From positions 2,542,001-2,606,000 of the forward strand of contig NZ_JAANOV010000001.1 of assembly GCF_011758745.1 (NCBI RefSeq): a stretch of 64,000 nucleotides of DNA, read 5' to 3'. Positions 54,959 through 64,000 of the stretch are shown piece by piece. This DNA is from Amycolatopsis granulosa (GTDB taxonomy: Bacteria; Actinomycetota; Actinomycetes; Mycobacteriales; Pseudonocardiaceae). The position numbers and the translations under genes were made by a program. Positions within the stretch are counted from its first letter, which is position 1. Each line of letters opens with the position of its first letter. Under the pieces are notes generated by a model, which saw nothing but the letters and a program-made list of their open reading frames with translations, made no database searches and was not told where the DNA came from.

Positions 54959-55798
54959 TCAGACAGGCACCCACGGTGATTCACGGGCGAGCCGCCTCCC
55001 CTCCGGATCGGACCCTAGTAACACTGCGTGTAACACCGCGGCGGTGCGCGATCGGTGGCGGTCCGCCTCGGCGGGCCACAGATCGGCCGCGATCAGCCCC
55101 GCGGGCCAGGACAACGAGGACAAATCATAGGCGTCCGCGTCCGCCTGCGCGCCGGAGACGAGCTCCCGGGCTCTTCGCTTCTGCCCGATGGTGCCGAGCG
55201 CGGCAGCGAGCACGAGCCGGGACTTGACGGTGTGCCGGACCGAGCCGGCGGCGATGGCCTCGGCCAGGGCCGCCTCGGCGGGCTCGACGGCCGCCGGGCC
55301 GTCACCCGAGGCGAGCGCGAGCTCGGCGGTGACCCAGCCGAGCCGGGTCCGGGTGCGCCAGCTCGCCGCGGCGGCGGCCGCCCGGCGAAGCACGCGCCGC
55401 GAGGCGGTGAGCCGACCGGTGCCGAGGTGATCGGCCGCCAGACCCAGCAGCGCATCGGCGAGCGCGCCGGGCGCGTCGAGGCCGTCCGGATCGGTGTCGG
55501 TGCCCAGCCCCTCCGCCGCGCAGGCGTGGCGGAGGGCGGTGCCGTCGAGGGCGCGCGCGGCGGTGTGCCCGCCGAGCTGCCGGCGGTGCGATGCGAGGGT
55601 GGTCAACGCGAGTGCGGCGATCACCGGGTCGCGGTCACGGGTGAGCGGGTCCAGCAGGGTGGCCGCGGCGGCGTAGCGGGCCCGTGCGCCGAGCACGATG
55701 GCGGCCAGCAGGCGGTGCACCGGTGGCCCGTCGGCCGGGAGCAGGCCCGGCGGCGGCCGGTCGCCGAAGGCCGCTTTTCGCAGTTCGATCTCGTGCAC
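54959..55798 (-). CDS. Helical (TPR-like) protein, Rv3415c-type
   Basis: This is an Ala-rich, mostly helical protein of about 279 residues with repeat-like pairs of helices (ALGLAADHLGTGRLTASRRVLRRAAAAAASW, ALASGDGPAAVEPAEAALAEAIAAG). The pattern is that of a TPR-like scaffold. A gene of this kind lies between sigD and whiB3 in mycobacteria (Rv3415c). No catalytic motif is present. GTG 55798 starts one base after the MerR stop and GGGGAAG precedes it, so the two genes are coupled. Function is unknown. Confidence 0.7.
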   Translation of the reverse strand: MHEIELRKAAFGDRPPPGLLPADGPPVHRLLAAIVLGARARYAAAATLLDPLTRDRDPVIAALALTTLASHRRQLGGHTAARALDGTALRHACAAEGLGTDTDPDGLDAPGALADALLGLAADHLGTGRLTASRRVLRRAAAAAASWRTRTRLGWVTAELALASGDGPAAVEPAEAALAEAIAAGSVRHTVKSRLVLAAALGTIGQKRRARELVSGAQADADAYDLSSLSWPAGLIAADLWPAEADRHRSRTAAVLHAVLLGSDPEGRRLARESPWVPV

Positions 55799-55799
55799 G

Positions 55800-56744
55800 T
55801 CACTTCCCCACCAGAACGTACTCGATGCGGTCCGCGGCGGTGCGCAGGCCGGGCAGCAGTTCGACCCGGTCCGGCAGTTGCACGTCCGCCCAGCCCGGCC
55901 CGGCCGCGAACAGGCGGCTGCGCAGCCCGCCGCGGGACACCTCGGGGAACAGCCCGGCGTCGGCCTCGGCGGGACGGCTCGCCCAGAGCACGACCGCCGC
56001 GGGCGAGCTGCGCCGCACGGCCGCGGCCAGCGCGGGCGCGGGCAGCGGCAGGCCGAACAGCTGCGTGCCGATGCGGCGGCCGGCCAGGCCGGCACCGAGC
56101 ACGTGCAGCGGGAGCGGGTCCGGCTCGTCCGGCACCCGGACGAGCAGGACCGGGCGCTGGTTGCGCGGATGGCCGAGGACCGGGGTGGCCCGCACGACGG
56201 CGGCGAGCACGCACTCCGTCAGCAGCGCCTGCACCTCGACCCCGGCCGGAGTGCCGGGCCAGCCGTTGCCGCACGCGTCGAGGACCGGGGCGATCACGCC
56301 CTCCCAGGCCTCGAGCACCCCCGCGGCGCCGATCGCGTCCCCGAGCGTCTGCTGCACGGCCCGCCCGTCGAGCGCGACCGCCGCCGCCCGGAGCCGCCGC
56401 GCCGCGGCGCCGTTCCGCGCGGCCGCCGTGTGCTCGGCGGGCGGCGGCAGCGGCTGCGCCGGGGTCTGCGGAACCGCGGAGTACGACTTCGGCATCTGCT
56501 GGAGCGCGTAGCGGGCGGCTTCCGCCGTCGACGCCCCGCGCAGCAGCGCGCGTTGCATCAGTTCGAGGCGGCCGATGTCGGCCGCGCAGTAGCGGCGGTG
56601 CTTGCCGCCGGTGTGCCGGCTCGGGCCGAGCCCGTAGCGGCGGTCCCAGGTGCGCAGCGTCGAAGGCGCGACCCCGAGCCGCCGGGCGACGGCGGCCACG
56701 GGCATCGTCGGCTCGGTCTGACCGGCACCCCTCGGACGGCTCAC
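55800..56744 (-). CDS. MerR-family regulator with B12-binding-like C-terminal region
   Basis: This is a protein of about 314 residues. Residues about 14-80 are a MerR helix-turn-helix (MPVAAVARRLGVAPSTLRTWDRRYGLGPSRHTGGKHRRY). The C-terminal 190 residues resemble the helical cap plus Rossmann layout of LitR/CarH photoreceptors: WEGVIAPVLDACGNGWPG, then PLPLHVLGAGLAGRRIG and SSPAAVVLWAS. The cap motif that places the upper-ligand His (E-H) reads VEVQALLTE here, so the usual cobalamin contacts are at least partly lost. GTG 56744 is chosen; ATG 56705 or TTG 56780 are alternatives. It is coupled to the downstream helical-protein gene, and divergent from the WhiB gene. Confidence 0.75.
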   Translation of the reverse strand: MSRPRGAGQTEPTMPVAAVARRLGVAPSTLRTWDRRYGLGPSRHTGGKHRRYCAADIGRLELMQRALLRGASTAEAARYALQQMPKSYSAVPQTPAQPLPPPAEHTAAARNGAAARRLRAAAVALDGRAVQQTLGDAIGAAGVLEAWEGVIAPVLDACGNGWPGTPAGVEVQALLTECVLAAVVRATPVLGHPRNQRPVLLVRVPDEPDPLPLHVLGAGLAGRRIGTQLFGLPLPAPALAAAVRRSSPAAVVLWASRPAEADAGLFPEVSRGGLRSRLFAAGPGWADVQLPDRVELLPGLRTAADRIEYVLVGK

Positions 56745-56972
56745 CCGGTCCAATATCCCGGCGCCACTCGAACGGGGCAACTTGAATCGGTTTCGTTATT
56801 TTGCCTGTTTACGGCCCTGATCTCACGCATCCGGGGGAACCTGACGGCTGAATCACCCGGATTCCCTTGAACAACTATTGGCGCGCTTCTAACGTTACCG
56901 CCGTTGCGCCATTCGGAGTAATCGCCGGGCAACACAGCAGGGGTGGCACGACCGAATCGGAGGGCGGTCACG

Positions 56973-57275
56973 ATGGCAGACACGCGCAGGCTCCCGGGCC
57001 CGAACGCCGATATCTGGGATTGGCAGCTACGGGGGTCGTGCAGGGGGATGGACAGCGGCGCGTTTTTCCACCCGGATGGGGAGCGGGGGCCGGCGAGAGC
57101 ACGGCGGGAGGCCCGTGCGAAGGCGATCTGCCAATCCTGTCCGGTGCTGCGGCTGTGCCGGGAGCACGCGCTCGCGGTGCACGAACCGTACGGGATCTGG
57201 GGTGGGCTCTCGGAGGCCGAGCGGGAAACCATCATCCGCACCGGAAAACCACAGTTGACCCTTTCCGGGCACTAG
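56973..57275 (+). CDS. WhiB-family iron-sulfur regulator (WhiB3/WhiD-like)
   Basis: This 100-residue WhiB protein has the four [4Fe-4S]-ligand Cys at 23, 53, 56 and 62 (GSCRGMD and CQSCPVLRLC). The G-I-W-G-G turn follows, then a basic C-terminus. Such proteins bind sigma-A region 4 and act as redox- or NO-responsive transcription factors. Position next to the BldM-like and sigD genes matches whiD of Streptomyces and whiB3 of Mycobacterium. ATG 56973 is preceded by GGAGGG at eight bases; an ATG at 56943 is less likely. A strong T-run terminator follows, so it is monocistronic. Confidence 0.92.
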   Translation: MADTRRLPGPNADIWDWQLRGSCRGMDSGAFFHPDGERGPARARREARAKAICQSCPVLRLCREHALAVHEPYGIWGGLSEAERETIIRTGKPQLTLSGH

Positions 57276-57292
57276 CCGGACGGGAAAAACCG

Positions 57293-57336
57293 GACGGCAC
57301 CCGGGGCGCACGCGTCAGCCGGGTGCCGTCTTTTTT
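57293..57336 (+). terminator. Rho-independent terminator of the WhiB gene
   Basis: A 12-bp perfect stem (GACGGCACCCGG / CCGGGTGCCGTC) and a 14-base loop are followed by six T residues. The right arm lies inside the last codons of the convergent TetR gene. Confidence 0.92.
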
Positions 57337-57923
57337 CCGGCGAATCGCGGCCACAGCGACATCGCGGTGTCGATGACCGCCTCGAGGTCCGCGAGTTCCG
57401 CGCCATCGCGGGCCTGAATCGACATTCCGTGCAAAATCGTTCCGTAGAACCGGACGATCCCCGCGATGTCGGCATCCCCGGGCAGATCACCCTCGGCGAC
57501 CGCATGGCGCAGCCGCTCCTCCAGCTCAGCCAGATTGCCCCGGCGCTTCTCCGCGAGGAAATCCTGCACCGGCCGGTTCTGCTCGGTGCAGTTGACCGCG
57601 GCGAGCACGACCATGCATCCGCGTGGATGGTCACTCGCCACGAACTCCCGCGCACTGTCCCGCAGCCACGTCTCCAGCGCCTCGCGCACCGCCGTTCCCT
57701 CCGGCAGGTGGTGGGCGAACCGCTCGCGGTACCGCTCGACCGCCTCCCGGAACAGGGGCTCCTTCCCGCGGAATGCCGCGTACAGGCTCGGCGACCCGAT
57801 ACCCATCGCGGCGGTCAGATCGGACAGCGAGGTGCCCTCGTAACCGCGCTCCCAGAAGACGTACATCGCCTGGTCCAGAGCCGCGTCCCGATCGAAGGCG
57901 CGTGGACGGCCGCGTGGTGACAT
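57315..57923 (-). CDS. TetR-family transcriptional regulator
   Basis: This 202-residue repressor has an N-terminal helix-turn-helix (ALDQAMYVFWERGYEGTSLSDLTAAMGIGSPSLYAAFRGKEPLFREAVERY) of the TetR class. The ligand-binding half contains DHPRGCMVVLAAVNCTEQNRPVQDF, as in the group that controls short-chain dehydrogenases. ATG 57923 is 15 bases from the start of the divergent SDR gene, so its operator must overlap both starts. The SDR partner is broken, so the regulator may now act only on itself. Confidence 0.92.
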   Translation of the reverse strand: MSPRGRPRAFDRDAALDQAMYVFWERGYEGTSLSDLTAAMGIGSPSLYAAFRGKEPLFREAVERYRERFAHHLPEGTAVREALETWLRDSAREFVASDHPRGCMVVLAAVNCTEQNRPVQDFLAEKRRGNLAELEERLRHAVAEGDLPGDADIAGIVRFYGTILHGMSIQARDGAELADLEAVIDTAMSLWPRFAGKKTAPG

Positions 57924-57938
57924 GCTTCGCAACGGCGC

Positions 57939-58678
57939 ATGGGTTCGCTGGACGGCAAGGTGGCACTGGTGACCGGGGGCAGCCGCGGCATCGGCGCCGC
58001 GATCGCGCGGAAGCTGGCCGCGGAACGGGCGGACATCGCGCTCACCTAGGAACGGGCGGCGTCGCCGGCCGCCGAGGTGGTGGCCTCGGTCGAGGGGCTG
58101 GGCCGGAAGACGCTCGCGATCCAGGCGGACGGCGCCGACGCGGACGCGCTCACCGCCGCCGTCGACCAGGCCGCCGAGGCGCTGGGCGGACTGGATGTGC
58201 TGGTCAACAACGCCGGCATCTTCCCGCTCGGCACGGTCGAAGACCTCAGCCTGGCCGACTTCGACCGCGCGCTCGCGGTGAACGTCCGGGCGGTGTTCGT
58301 GGCGACCCAGGCGGCGGTACGGCACCTCCCGGCCGGCGGCCGGATCATCACGATCGGCAGCACCCTGGGCGAGCGGGTGACCCGGCCGGGGCTGAGCGCG
58401 AACTCCGCGTCGAAGGCGGCCGTGGTCGGGATGAGCCGCGCGTTCGCACGGGACCTCGCTCCGCGGGGGATCACTTCGGTGGTGGTGCAGCCGGGACCGA
58501 CGGACACGGACATGAACCCAGCCGACGGGCCGCACGCCGCGAGCATCCTCGCGTTGTCGGCCGCCGGGCGGCACGCGACGCCGGACGACATCGCGGCGAC
58601 CGTCGCCCAGTCGCGGGGCCAGCGGGGGCGTTCATCACCGGGTCGACGATCACCGTGGACGGTGGCGTGAACGCGTGA
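57939..58678 (+). pseudogene. Broken short-chain dehydrogenase/reductase gene
   Basis: The frame begins MGSLDGKVALVTGGSRGIGAAIARKL, an SDR NAD(P) fold. It is interrupted by TAG at 58047-58049, where relatives usually have a Tyr (LTYERA), and then resumes AEVVASVEGLG. It continues through LVNNAGIFP, the Ser/Lys region of NSASKAAVVGMSRAFARDL and PGPTDTDMNPAD. Near 58610-58620 a one-base loss shifts the frame; the expected end AGAFITGSTITVDGGVNA is in the next frame and stops at 58678. Two separate lesions make a real pseudogene more likely than a sequencing error. The catalytic Tyr position is not well formed either (SANSASK rather than YxxxK). Confidence 0.88.
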
Positions 58679-58729
58679 CACGCCACAACTGAACCGGAGC
58701 GGCACCGGCGGTTCCGCTCCGGGAAAAGA

Positions 58730-58760
58730 AGAAGGCCCCCGCTGGTGGCGGGGGCCTTCT
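58730..58760. terminator. Terminator after groEL
   Basis: A 13-bp perfect stem (AGAAGGCCCCCGC) with a five-base loop sits between the groEL stop and the SDR pseudogene end and can serve both directions. Confidence 0.85.
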
Positions 58761-58767
58761 GCCGTGG

Positions 58768-60449
<1,682 letters not shown>

Positions 60450-60464
60450 ACCGCAGCGCCGATG

Positions 60465-60758
60465 TCAGTTGACGACAGCCAGCACGTCGCGAGCGGACAG
60501 GATCAGGTAGTCCTCACCGTTGTACTTGACCTCGGTGCCGCCGTACTTCGAGTAGATGACGACGTCCCCGACGTTCACGTCGACGGGGATGCGGTTGCCC
60601 TTGTCGTCGACACGGCCCGGGCCCACGGCCAGAACCTTGCCCTCCTGGGGCTTCTCCTTGGCGGTGTCGGGGATGACGAGGCCGGAGGCGGTCGTCTCCT
60701 CGGCCTCGCTCGTCTGGACAACGATCTTGTCCTCGAGCGGTTTGATGTTCACGCTCAC
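60465..60758 (-). CDS. groES: 10-kDa co-chaperonin GroES
   Basis: This 97-residue GroES caps the GroEL ring. It shows the start [13 protein letters not shown], the mobile loop [20 protein letters not shown]-like region, and [41 protein letters not shown] 60758 has GGAGG eight bases upstream. The CIRCE operator 107 bases upstream predicts HrcA repression and heat induction of groES-groEL. Confidence 0.96.
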   Translation of the reverse strand: MSVNIKPLEDKIVVQTSEAEETTASGLVIPDTAKEKPQEGKVLAVGPGRVDDKGNRIPVDVNVGDVVIYSKYGGTEVKYNGEDYLILSARDVLAVVN

Positions 60759-60864
60759 CGGGTTGACCTCCACGGGTCGTCGAAAGCGTTGGCAGGTACT
60801 TACTTGGTTTCGGCGCCTACCACCCCCGCCGTCGCGGGTGCCGGGGCGTGTGCGGTGCCTTCGA

Positions 60865-60891
60865 TTAGCACTCTAGCCACGGGAGTGCTAG
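60865..60891 (-). promoter_or_regulatory. CIRCE element (HrcA operator) of groESL
   Basis: TTAGCACTC and GAGTGCTAG surround a 9-base spacer, matching the CIRCE consensus TTAGCACTC-N9-GAGTGCTAA at all but the last base. It lies in the promoter region of groES. Confidence 0.95.
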
Positions 60892-61070
60892 CCGCGCAAG
60901 GAGGGTCCCCCGGTACGGCACGGACCGTCGGGCGAGGCGCCTGACCGGCGACTTTACCGGCGTGGTCACGGAGCGGGGTCACCATCTCACTCGTTGAGCG
61001 GTGTCGGCGTTCCGGGCCGCTCCCTACCGTGGGAACCGGCCCGGACGCGACTGGAAGGGATGGTGTTCCG

Positions 61071-61136
61071 ATGGGTGGTTGCAGCTGTTGCAGCTCGTGC
61101 AGTGGCTCCGGATGCGGGTGCTGCGGAAGCTGCTAG
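61071..61136 (+). CDS. Cys-rich micro-ORF (21 residues, 8 Cys)
   Basis: A 21-codon frame from ATG 61071 to TAG 61134-61136 encodes a peptide made only of Met, Gly, Ser and Cys. Eight Cys are at positions 4, 6, 7, 10, 15, 17, 18 and 21. A GGAAGGGA stretch about 11 bases upstream may be its ribosome binding site. A strong hairpin follows 15 bases after the stop. The composition suggests metal binding, but the frame is very short and could be chance in Gly/Cys-rich code. It is divergent from groES and convergent with the quinone reductase gene. Confidence 0.45.
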   Translation: MGGCSCCSSCSGSGCGCCGSC

Positions 61137-61151
61137 CGCCGGCCTCGACCT

Positions 61152-61189
61152 GAGCGGCCCGGGAACCACGGTGTGGTCCCGGGCCGCTC
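61152..61189. terminator. Terminator between the micro-ORF and the quinone reductase gene
   Basis: GAGCGGCCCGGGAACCAC pairs with GTGGTCCCGGGCCGCTC, with one bulged base and a 3-base loop. It starts 15 bases after the micro-ORF and ends 5 bases before the reductase stop. Confidence 0.85.
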
Positions 61190-61194
61190 GCCGT

Positions 61195-62049
61195 CTACAC
61201 GGTCAGCACGATCTTCCCCCGCACCCGGCCGCTCTCGCTCAGCTCGTGGGCCTTCGCCGCGTCCTCCAGCGGCAGCACCTGCGACACGTGCACCCGGACG
61301 CCCTCCACCGCGCTCGCCAGCTCCGCGCCGGAGGGCTGCACGTAGAACCGCCGGTAGCGCGGGTCCTCCGTCGCGTCGTTGCCCTGCGCGTCGATGAGCA
61401 CGCCGTCCGGCGTGAGGACCTCGAGCGAGCGTGACCCGTAGGAACCGCCCACCAGGTCGTACACCACGTCCACCCCGGCGACCGCCGTCGTGAAGTCCAC
61501 CGCCGTGTGGTCGATCAGTTCGTCCGCCCCGAGCGCGCGCAGGAAGTCGTGGTTAGCCGACCGCGCCGTGCCGATCACGTACGCGCCCCGCGCCTTCGCC
61601 ACCTGCACCGCGACGTGCCCGACCCCGCCGGCCGCCGCGTGGATCAGCACCCGTTGTCCCGGCCGCACGCCGGCAAGCGCTTGGGTCGCCGTCAGCACCG
61701 CTGTTGGCGACGCGGCGGCCGCGACGTGGTCCAGCTCAGCCGGCTTGGGCGCCAACGCCGACGACGGCACCGCCACGTACTCGGCGTACGCGCCCCACTG
61801 CGACATCACCAGCCCGAACACCTCCTCCCCCGTCTCCTCGACCACACCGGAGAAGTCCAGCCCGAGCCGGAACGGCGGCGCGAACGGCCACTGCTCGATG
61901 AGTCCACGGCGCAGCATCCAGTCCGCCGGGTTCACCCCCGCCGCGTGCACCCGCACCAGTACCTCGCCCGGTCCCGGCACCGGACGCGGCGCGTCCACGA
62001 CCTCCAGCACCTCGGGCCCGCCCAGGGCCCGCACATCGACAGCTCTCAT
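61195..62049 (-). CDS. Zinc-less NADP-dependent alcohol dehydrogenase / quinone reductase
   Basis: This 284-residue medium-chain dehydrogenase/reductase is of the quinone oxidoreductase type. The GroES-like start is EVLVRVHAAGVNPADWMLR. The cofactor domain shows RVLIHAAAGGVGHVAVQVAKARG and a zinc-ligand Cys is absent. It probably reduces quinones or enones with NADPH. ATG 62049 begins the usual MRAVDVRALGGPEVLEV. It is divergent from a HxlR regulator with a 67-base gap, and HxlR proteins often control such reductases in response to electrophiles or quinones. Confidence 0.9.
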   Translation of the reverse strand: MRAVDVRALGGPEVLEVVDAPRPVPGPGEVLVRVHAAGVNPADWMLRRGLIEQWPFAPPFRLGLDFSGVVEETGEEVFGLVMSQWGAYAEYVAVPSSALAPKPAELDHVAAAASPTAVLTATQALAGVRPGQRVLIHAAAGGVGHVAVQVAKARGAYVIGTARSANHDFLRALGADELIDHTAVDFTTAVAGVDVVYDLVGGSYGSRSLEVLTPDGVLIDAQGNDATEDPRYRRFYVQPSGAELASAVEGVRVHVSQVLPLEDAAKAHELSESGRVRGKIVLTV

Positions 62050-62069
62050 GCCGAAGATCGTCGACTCGC

Positions 62070-62127
62070 ACGGTATCCGTTGTAAAGAAGGCACCTTCCT
62101 GATATCCAGGTACCTCATGGATACCGT
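62070..62127. promoter_or_regulatory. Probable HxlR operator region
   Basis: ACGGTATCC (62070-62078) and GGATACCGT (62119-62127) are perfect inverted copies that enclose a second palindrome, GAAGG-ca-CCTTC (62087-62098). Lying between divergent reductase and HxlR genes, these are the likely binding sites. Confidence 0.55.
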
Positions 62128-62500
62128 CCAGTCCTACCTGAAGGCCTGCCCGGCCCGCACCGTGCTCGACACGCTCGCCAACAAGTGGAGCCTGCTGGTA
62201 CTCAGCTCACTGCGCCGCCACGACGGCCCGATGCGGTTCAACGAGCTGCGCCGCCTGCTCGAGGGCATTACGCAGAAATCGCTCACCCAGACGCTGCGCG
62301 TCCTGGAGCGCGACGGCCTGGTCGACCGGGCCGTCTACCCGACCGTGCCGCCGCGGGTCGAATACGCGGTGACGGACCTGGGCGCGCAGGTCGGGGACAT
62401 GTTCTCCGTCCTCGGCGACTGGGCCCAGGAGCACGTGGACGAGATCCTGGCGGCCCGGGAGGCGTTCGACAACCGGCCGACACCCGGACCGGTCCGGTAG
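62117..62500 (+). CDS. HxlR-family transcriptional regulator
   Basis: This 127-residue winged-helix regulator reads VLDTLANKWSLLVLSSLRRHDGPMRFNELRRLLEGITQKSLTQTLRVLERDGLVDR, typical of HxlR. One Cys near the N-terminus (ACPARTVLD) could sense reactive electrophiles, as in QorR/YodB-type members. It is followed by a short tail. The divergent quinone reductase gene and the palindromes between them suggest local control. The ATG at 62117 overlaps the right arm of the outer operator. Confidence 0.9.
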   Translation: MDTVQSYLKACPARTVLDTLANKWSLLVLSSLRRHDGPMRFNELRRLLEGITQKSLTQTLRVLERDGLVDRAVYPTVPPRVEYAVTDLGAQVGDMFSVLGDWAQEHVDEILAAREAFDNRPTPGPVR

Positions 62501-62555
62501 TTCCCAACCGGGTTGACCGTCGGTAGTTTCCTCGCTACAGGACGAGGGAGGCTGC

Positions 62556-64000
62556 ATGACGTCGATCACCCGCCGCCACGCGCTGCGCGCGTTCGCCGCC
62601 GGAACCGCGGGGGCCACCGTGGTCTCCGGCGCGTCGCTCAGCACGCCGCCCGGTGCGTTGGCCGCCACGGGCGGGGCGCGGCAGCGCGCCTTCGCCGCCG
62701 CGGCCGCGGAGTTCGGCGTCCCGGAACCCGTGCTGCTCGCCGTGTCGTACCTGAAGTCCCGCTGGGACTCGCACGGCGGCGCGCCGAGCACCGGTGCCGG
62801 TTTCGGCCCGCTGCACCTGACCGACCTGCGTGCCGTCGCCGCCGGCGGCAGCCATCACGACCACGGCGCCGAGGACCCGCGCGGGGACAGCGCGCGCCGG
62901 GTGCTCGCGCCGCACACGTCGCCGGCGTTGCAGACGGTCGACCTCGCCGCGTCGCTGACCGGGGTGGACGCCGAGACGCTGCGGACCGACCCGGTGCAGA
63001 ACATCCGGGGCGGCGCCGCGGTGCTGGCCCACTACCAGCGCGAGCTGGGTGTGCGGGCGGACGGGCCGGACGGCTGGTACGGCGCGGTCGCCCGTTACAG
63101 CGGGGCGCCGGACACCGGGACAGCGACGTTCTTCGCCGACGAGGTGTACGCGACGATCATCTCCGGCGCGAGCCGCACCACCGACGACGGCCAGGTCGTC
63201 ACGCTCCCCGCGACGCCGGTGTCGCCGCGCCGCGAGCAGGTGCTCACACTCGGGTTGACCACCATCGCCGAGGGTGCTCCGGAAGCGCCACCCGGGCTGC
63301 CCGTCGAGTGGATCCCGGCCCCGTACCAGGACCTCGGCAACGGCGACCACGGCAACTACGACCAGGCCGACCGGCCGAACTCCCAGCGCATCACGCACAT
63401 CGTCATCCACGACACCGAATGCACCTACGACGAGGCGATCGGCCTGGTGCAGGACCCGACGTACGTGTCCTGGCACTACACGCTGCGCTCGACCGACGGG
63501 CACGTCGCGCAGCACGTGCTGACCAAGGACGTCGGCTGGCACGCAGGGAACTGGTACCTCAACGCGAAGTCGATCGGCATCGAGCACGAGGGGTTCGCCG
63601 CGCAGGGCACCTGGTTCACCGAGGCGATGTACCGGACCTCGGCCACGCTGGTGCGGTACCTGGCCGAGACGTACCAGATCCCGCTGGACCGCGAGCACAT
63701 CGTGGGCCACGACAACGTGCCCGGCCCGACGCCGTCGAACGTGGCGGGGATGCACTGGGACCCGGCGCCGTACTGGGACTGGGCGCACTACTTCGACCTG
63801 CTCGGCGCACCGCTGAACCGGCGGCCGCTGCGGCAGCCGACCGGGATGGTCATGATCAAGCCGGACTTCGCGTCGAACACCACGGGCTACACGGGATGCG
63901 ACACGTCGGCGCCCGCCGCCGCGTGCCCCGCACGCGGGTCCTCGGCGCTGTTCCTGCGCACCGAGCCGCGCGACGATGCACCGCTGTTGCCCGACCCCGG
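62556..64000 (+). CDS. Tat-exported N-acetylmuramoyl-L-alanine amidase, 3' end outside window
   Basis: The frame is open to the window end (481 codons visible). ATG 62556 has GGGAGG upstream. The N-terminus has a twin-arginine signal (TRRHALRAFAAGTAG, cleavage near LAATGG). Residues about 45-190 form a lysozyme/transglycosylase-like domain (FGVPEPVLLAVSYLKSRWDSH, VLAHYQRELGV). Residues about 275-410 are an amidase_2/PGRP domain with zinc-ligand candidates in HIVIHDTE, DVGWHAGNWYLN, SIGIEHEGF and EHIVGHDNVPGPTPS. It should cleave the muramoyl-L-alanine bond of peptidoglycan outside the cell. The continuation after residue about 430 is only partly seen. Confidence 0.88.
   Translation, partial: MTSITRRHALRAFAAGTAGATVVSGASLSTPPGALAATGGARQRAFAAAAAEFGVPEPVLLAVSYLKSRWDSHGGAPSTGAGFGPLHLTDLRAVAAGGSHHDHGAEDPRGDSARRVLAPHTSPALQTVDLAASLTGVDAETLRTDPVQNIRGGAAVLAHYQRELGVRADGPDGWYGAVARYSGAPDTGTATFFADEVYATIISGASRTTDDGQVVTLPATPVSPRREQVLTLGLTTIAEGAPEAPPGLPVEWIPAPYQDLGNGDHGNYDQADRPNSQRITHIVIHDTECTYDEAIGLVQDPTYVSWHYTLRSTDGHVAQHVLTKDVGWHAGNWYLNAKSIGIEHEGFAAQGTWFTEAMYRTSATLVRYLAETYQIPLDREHIVGHDNVPGPTPSNVAGMHWDPAPYWDWAHYFDLLGAPLNRRPLRQPTGMVMIKPDFASNTTGYTGCDTSAPAAACPARGSSALFLRTEPRDDAPLLPDP

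Overview
The window is a GC-rich (about 70% or more) actinobacterial chromosome segment. It has GTG and TTG starts with purine-rich ribosome binding sites, WhiB, DUF1918, DUF3017, DUF5319, DUF5336 and DUF6350 families, a stand-alone GuaB3, a sigD-rsdA pair, a mycobacterial-type ImuA'-ImuB-DnaE2 mutasome and a groES-groEL1 operon with a CIRCE operator. Content and order suggest a member of the Pseudonocardiaceae (Amycolatopsis-like); the genus is an inference. I see no rRNA, tRNA, CRISPR array, insertion sequence or prophage.

Layout. 1-7.5 kb: end of a DNA glycosylase-like gene, small genes, an MFS exporter, folD with a DUF3017 partner, a large protein ending in a TNT (NADase toxin) domain, and a frameshifted pentapeptide-repeat gene. 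7.6-13.7 kb: the SOS mutasome imuA'-imuB-(43-codon ORF)-dnaE2 behind LexA boxes, with a divergent phzF-like gene. 14.5-29.1 kb: a conserved housekeeping block (purH, purN, DUF6350, DUF5336, sucD, sucC, a membrane protein, an M23 peptidase, a small LexA-box gene, pcrA, DUF1707, chorismate mutase with a leader-peptide attenuator). 29.1-34.6 kb: membrane proteins, a Ser/Thr kinase and a pseudokinase. 34.6-40.1 kb: LysR/EamA pair and a PspC-type two-component locus. 40.1-60.8 kb: guaA, an aldehyde dehydrogenase, a GMC oxidoreductase, a two-gene HAD/methyltransferase insertion, guaB3, guaB, DUF5319, rsdA-sigD, a BldM-type regulator, a MerR regulator, a WhiB protein, TetR with a broken SDR gene, groEL1 and groES. 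60.9-64 kb: a Cys-rich micro-ORF, a HxlR/quinone reductase pair and the start of a Tat-exported amidase.

How the genes fit together. Purine synthesis (purN, purH, guaA, guaB) and one-carbon supply (folD) share the window with the TCA enzyme SucCD. Two loci carry LexA boxes. Development and stress control (sigD/RsdA, BldM-like, WhiB, MerR-like, CIRCE-groE) sit in an order known from Streptomyces and Mycobacterium.

Most unusual observations: a perfect attenuator in front of the chorismate mutase gene; a translationally coupled micro-ORF with a clamp-motif-like sequence inside the mutasome operon; an apparently SOS-controlled 83-residue Cys protein; an 8-Cys micro-ORF beside groES; a pseudokinase with the catalytic Asp replaced; a BldM-like regulator with Gly at the phosphorylation position; and a TNT toxin protein without a visible immunity gene.
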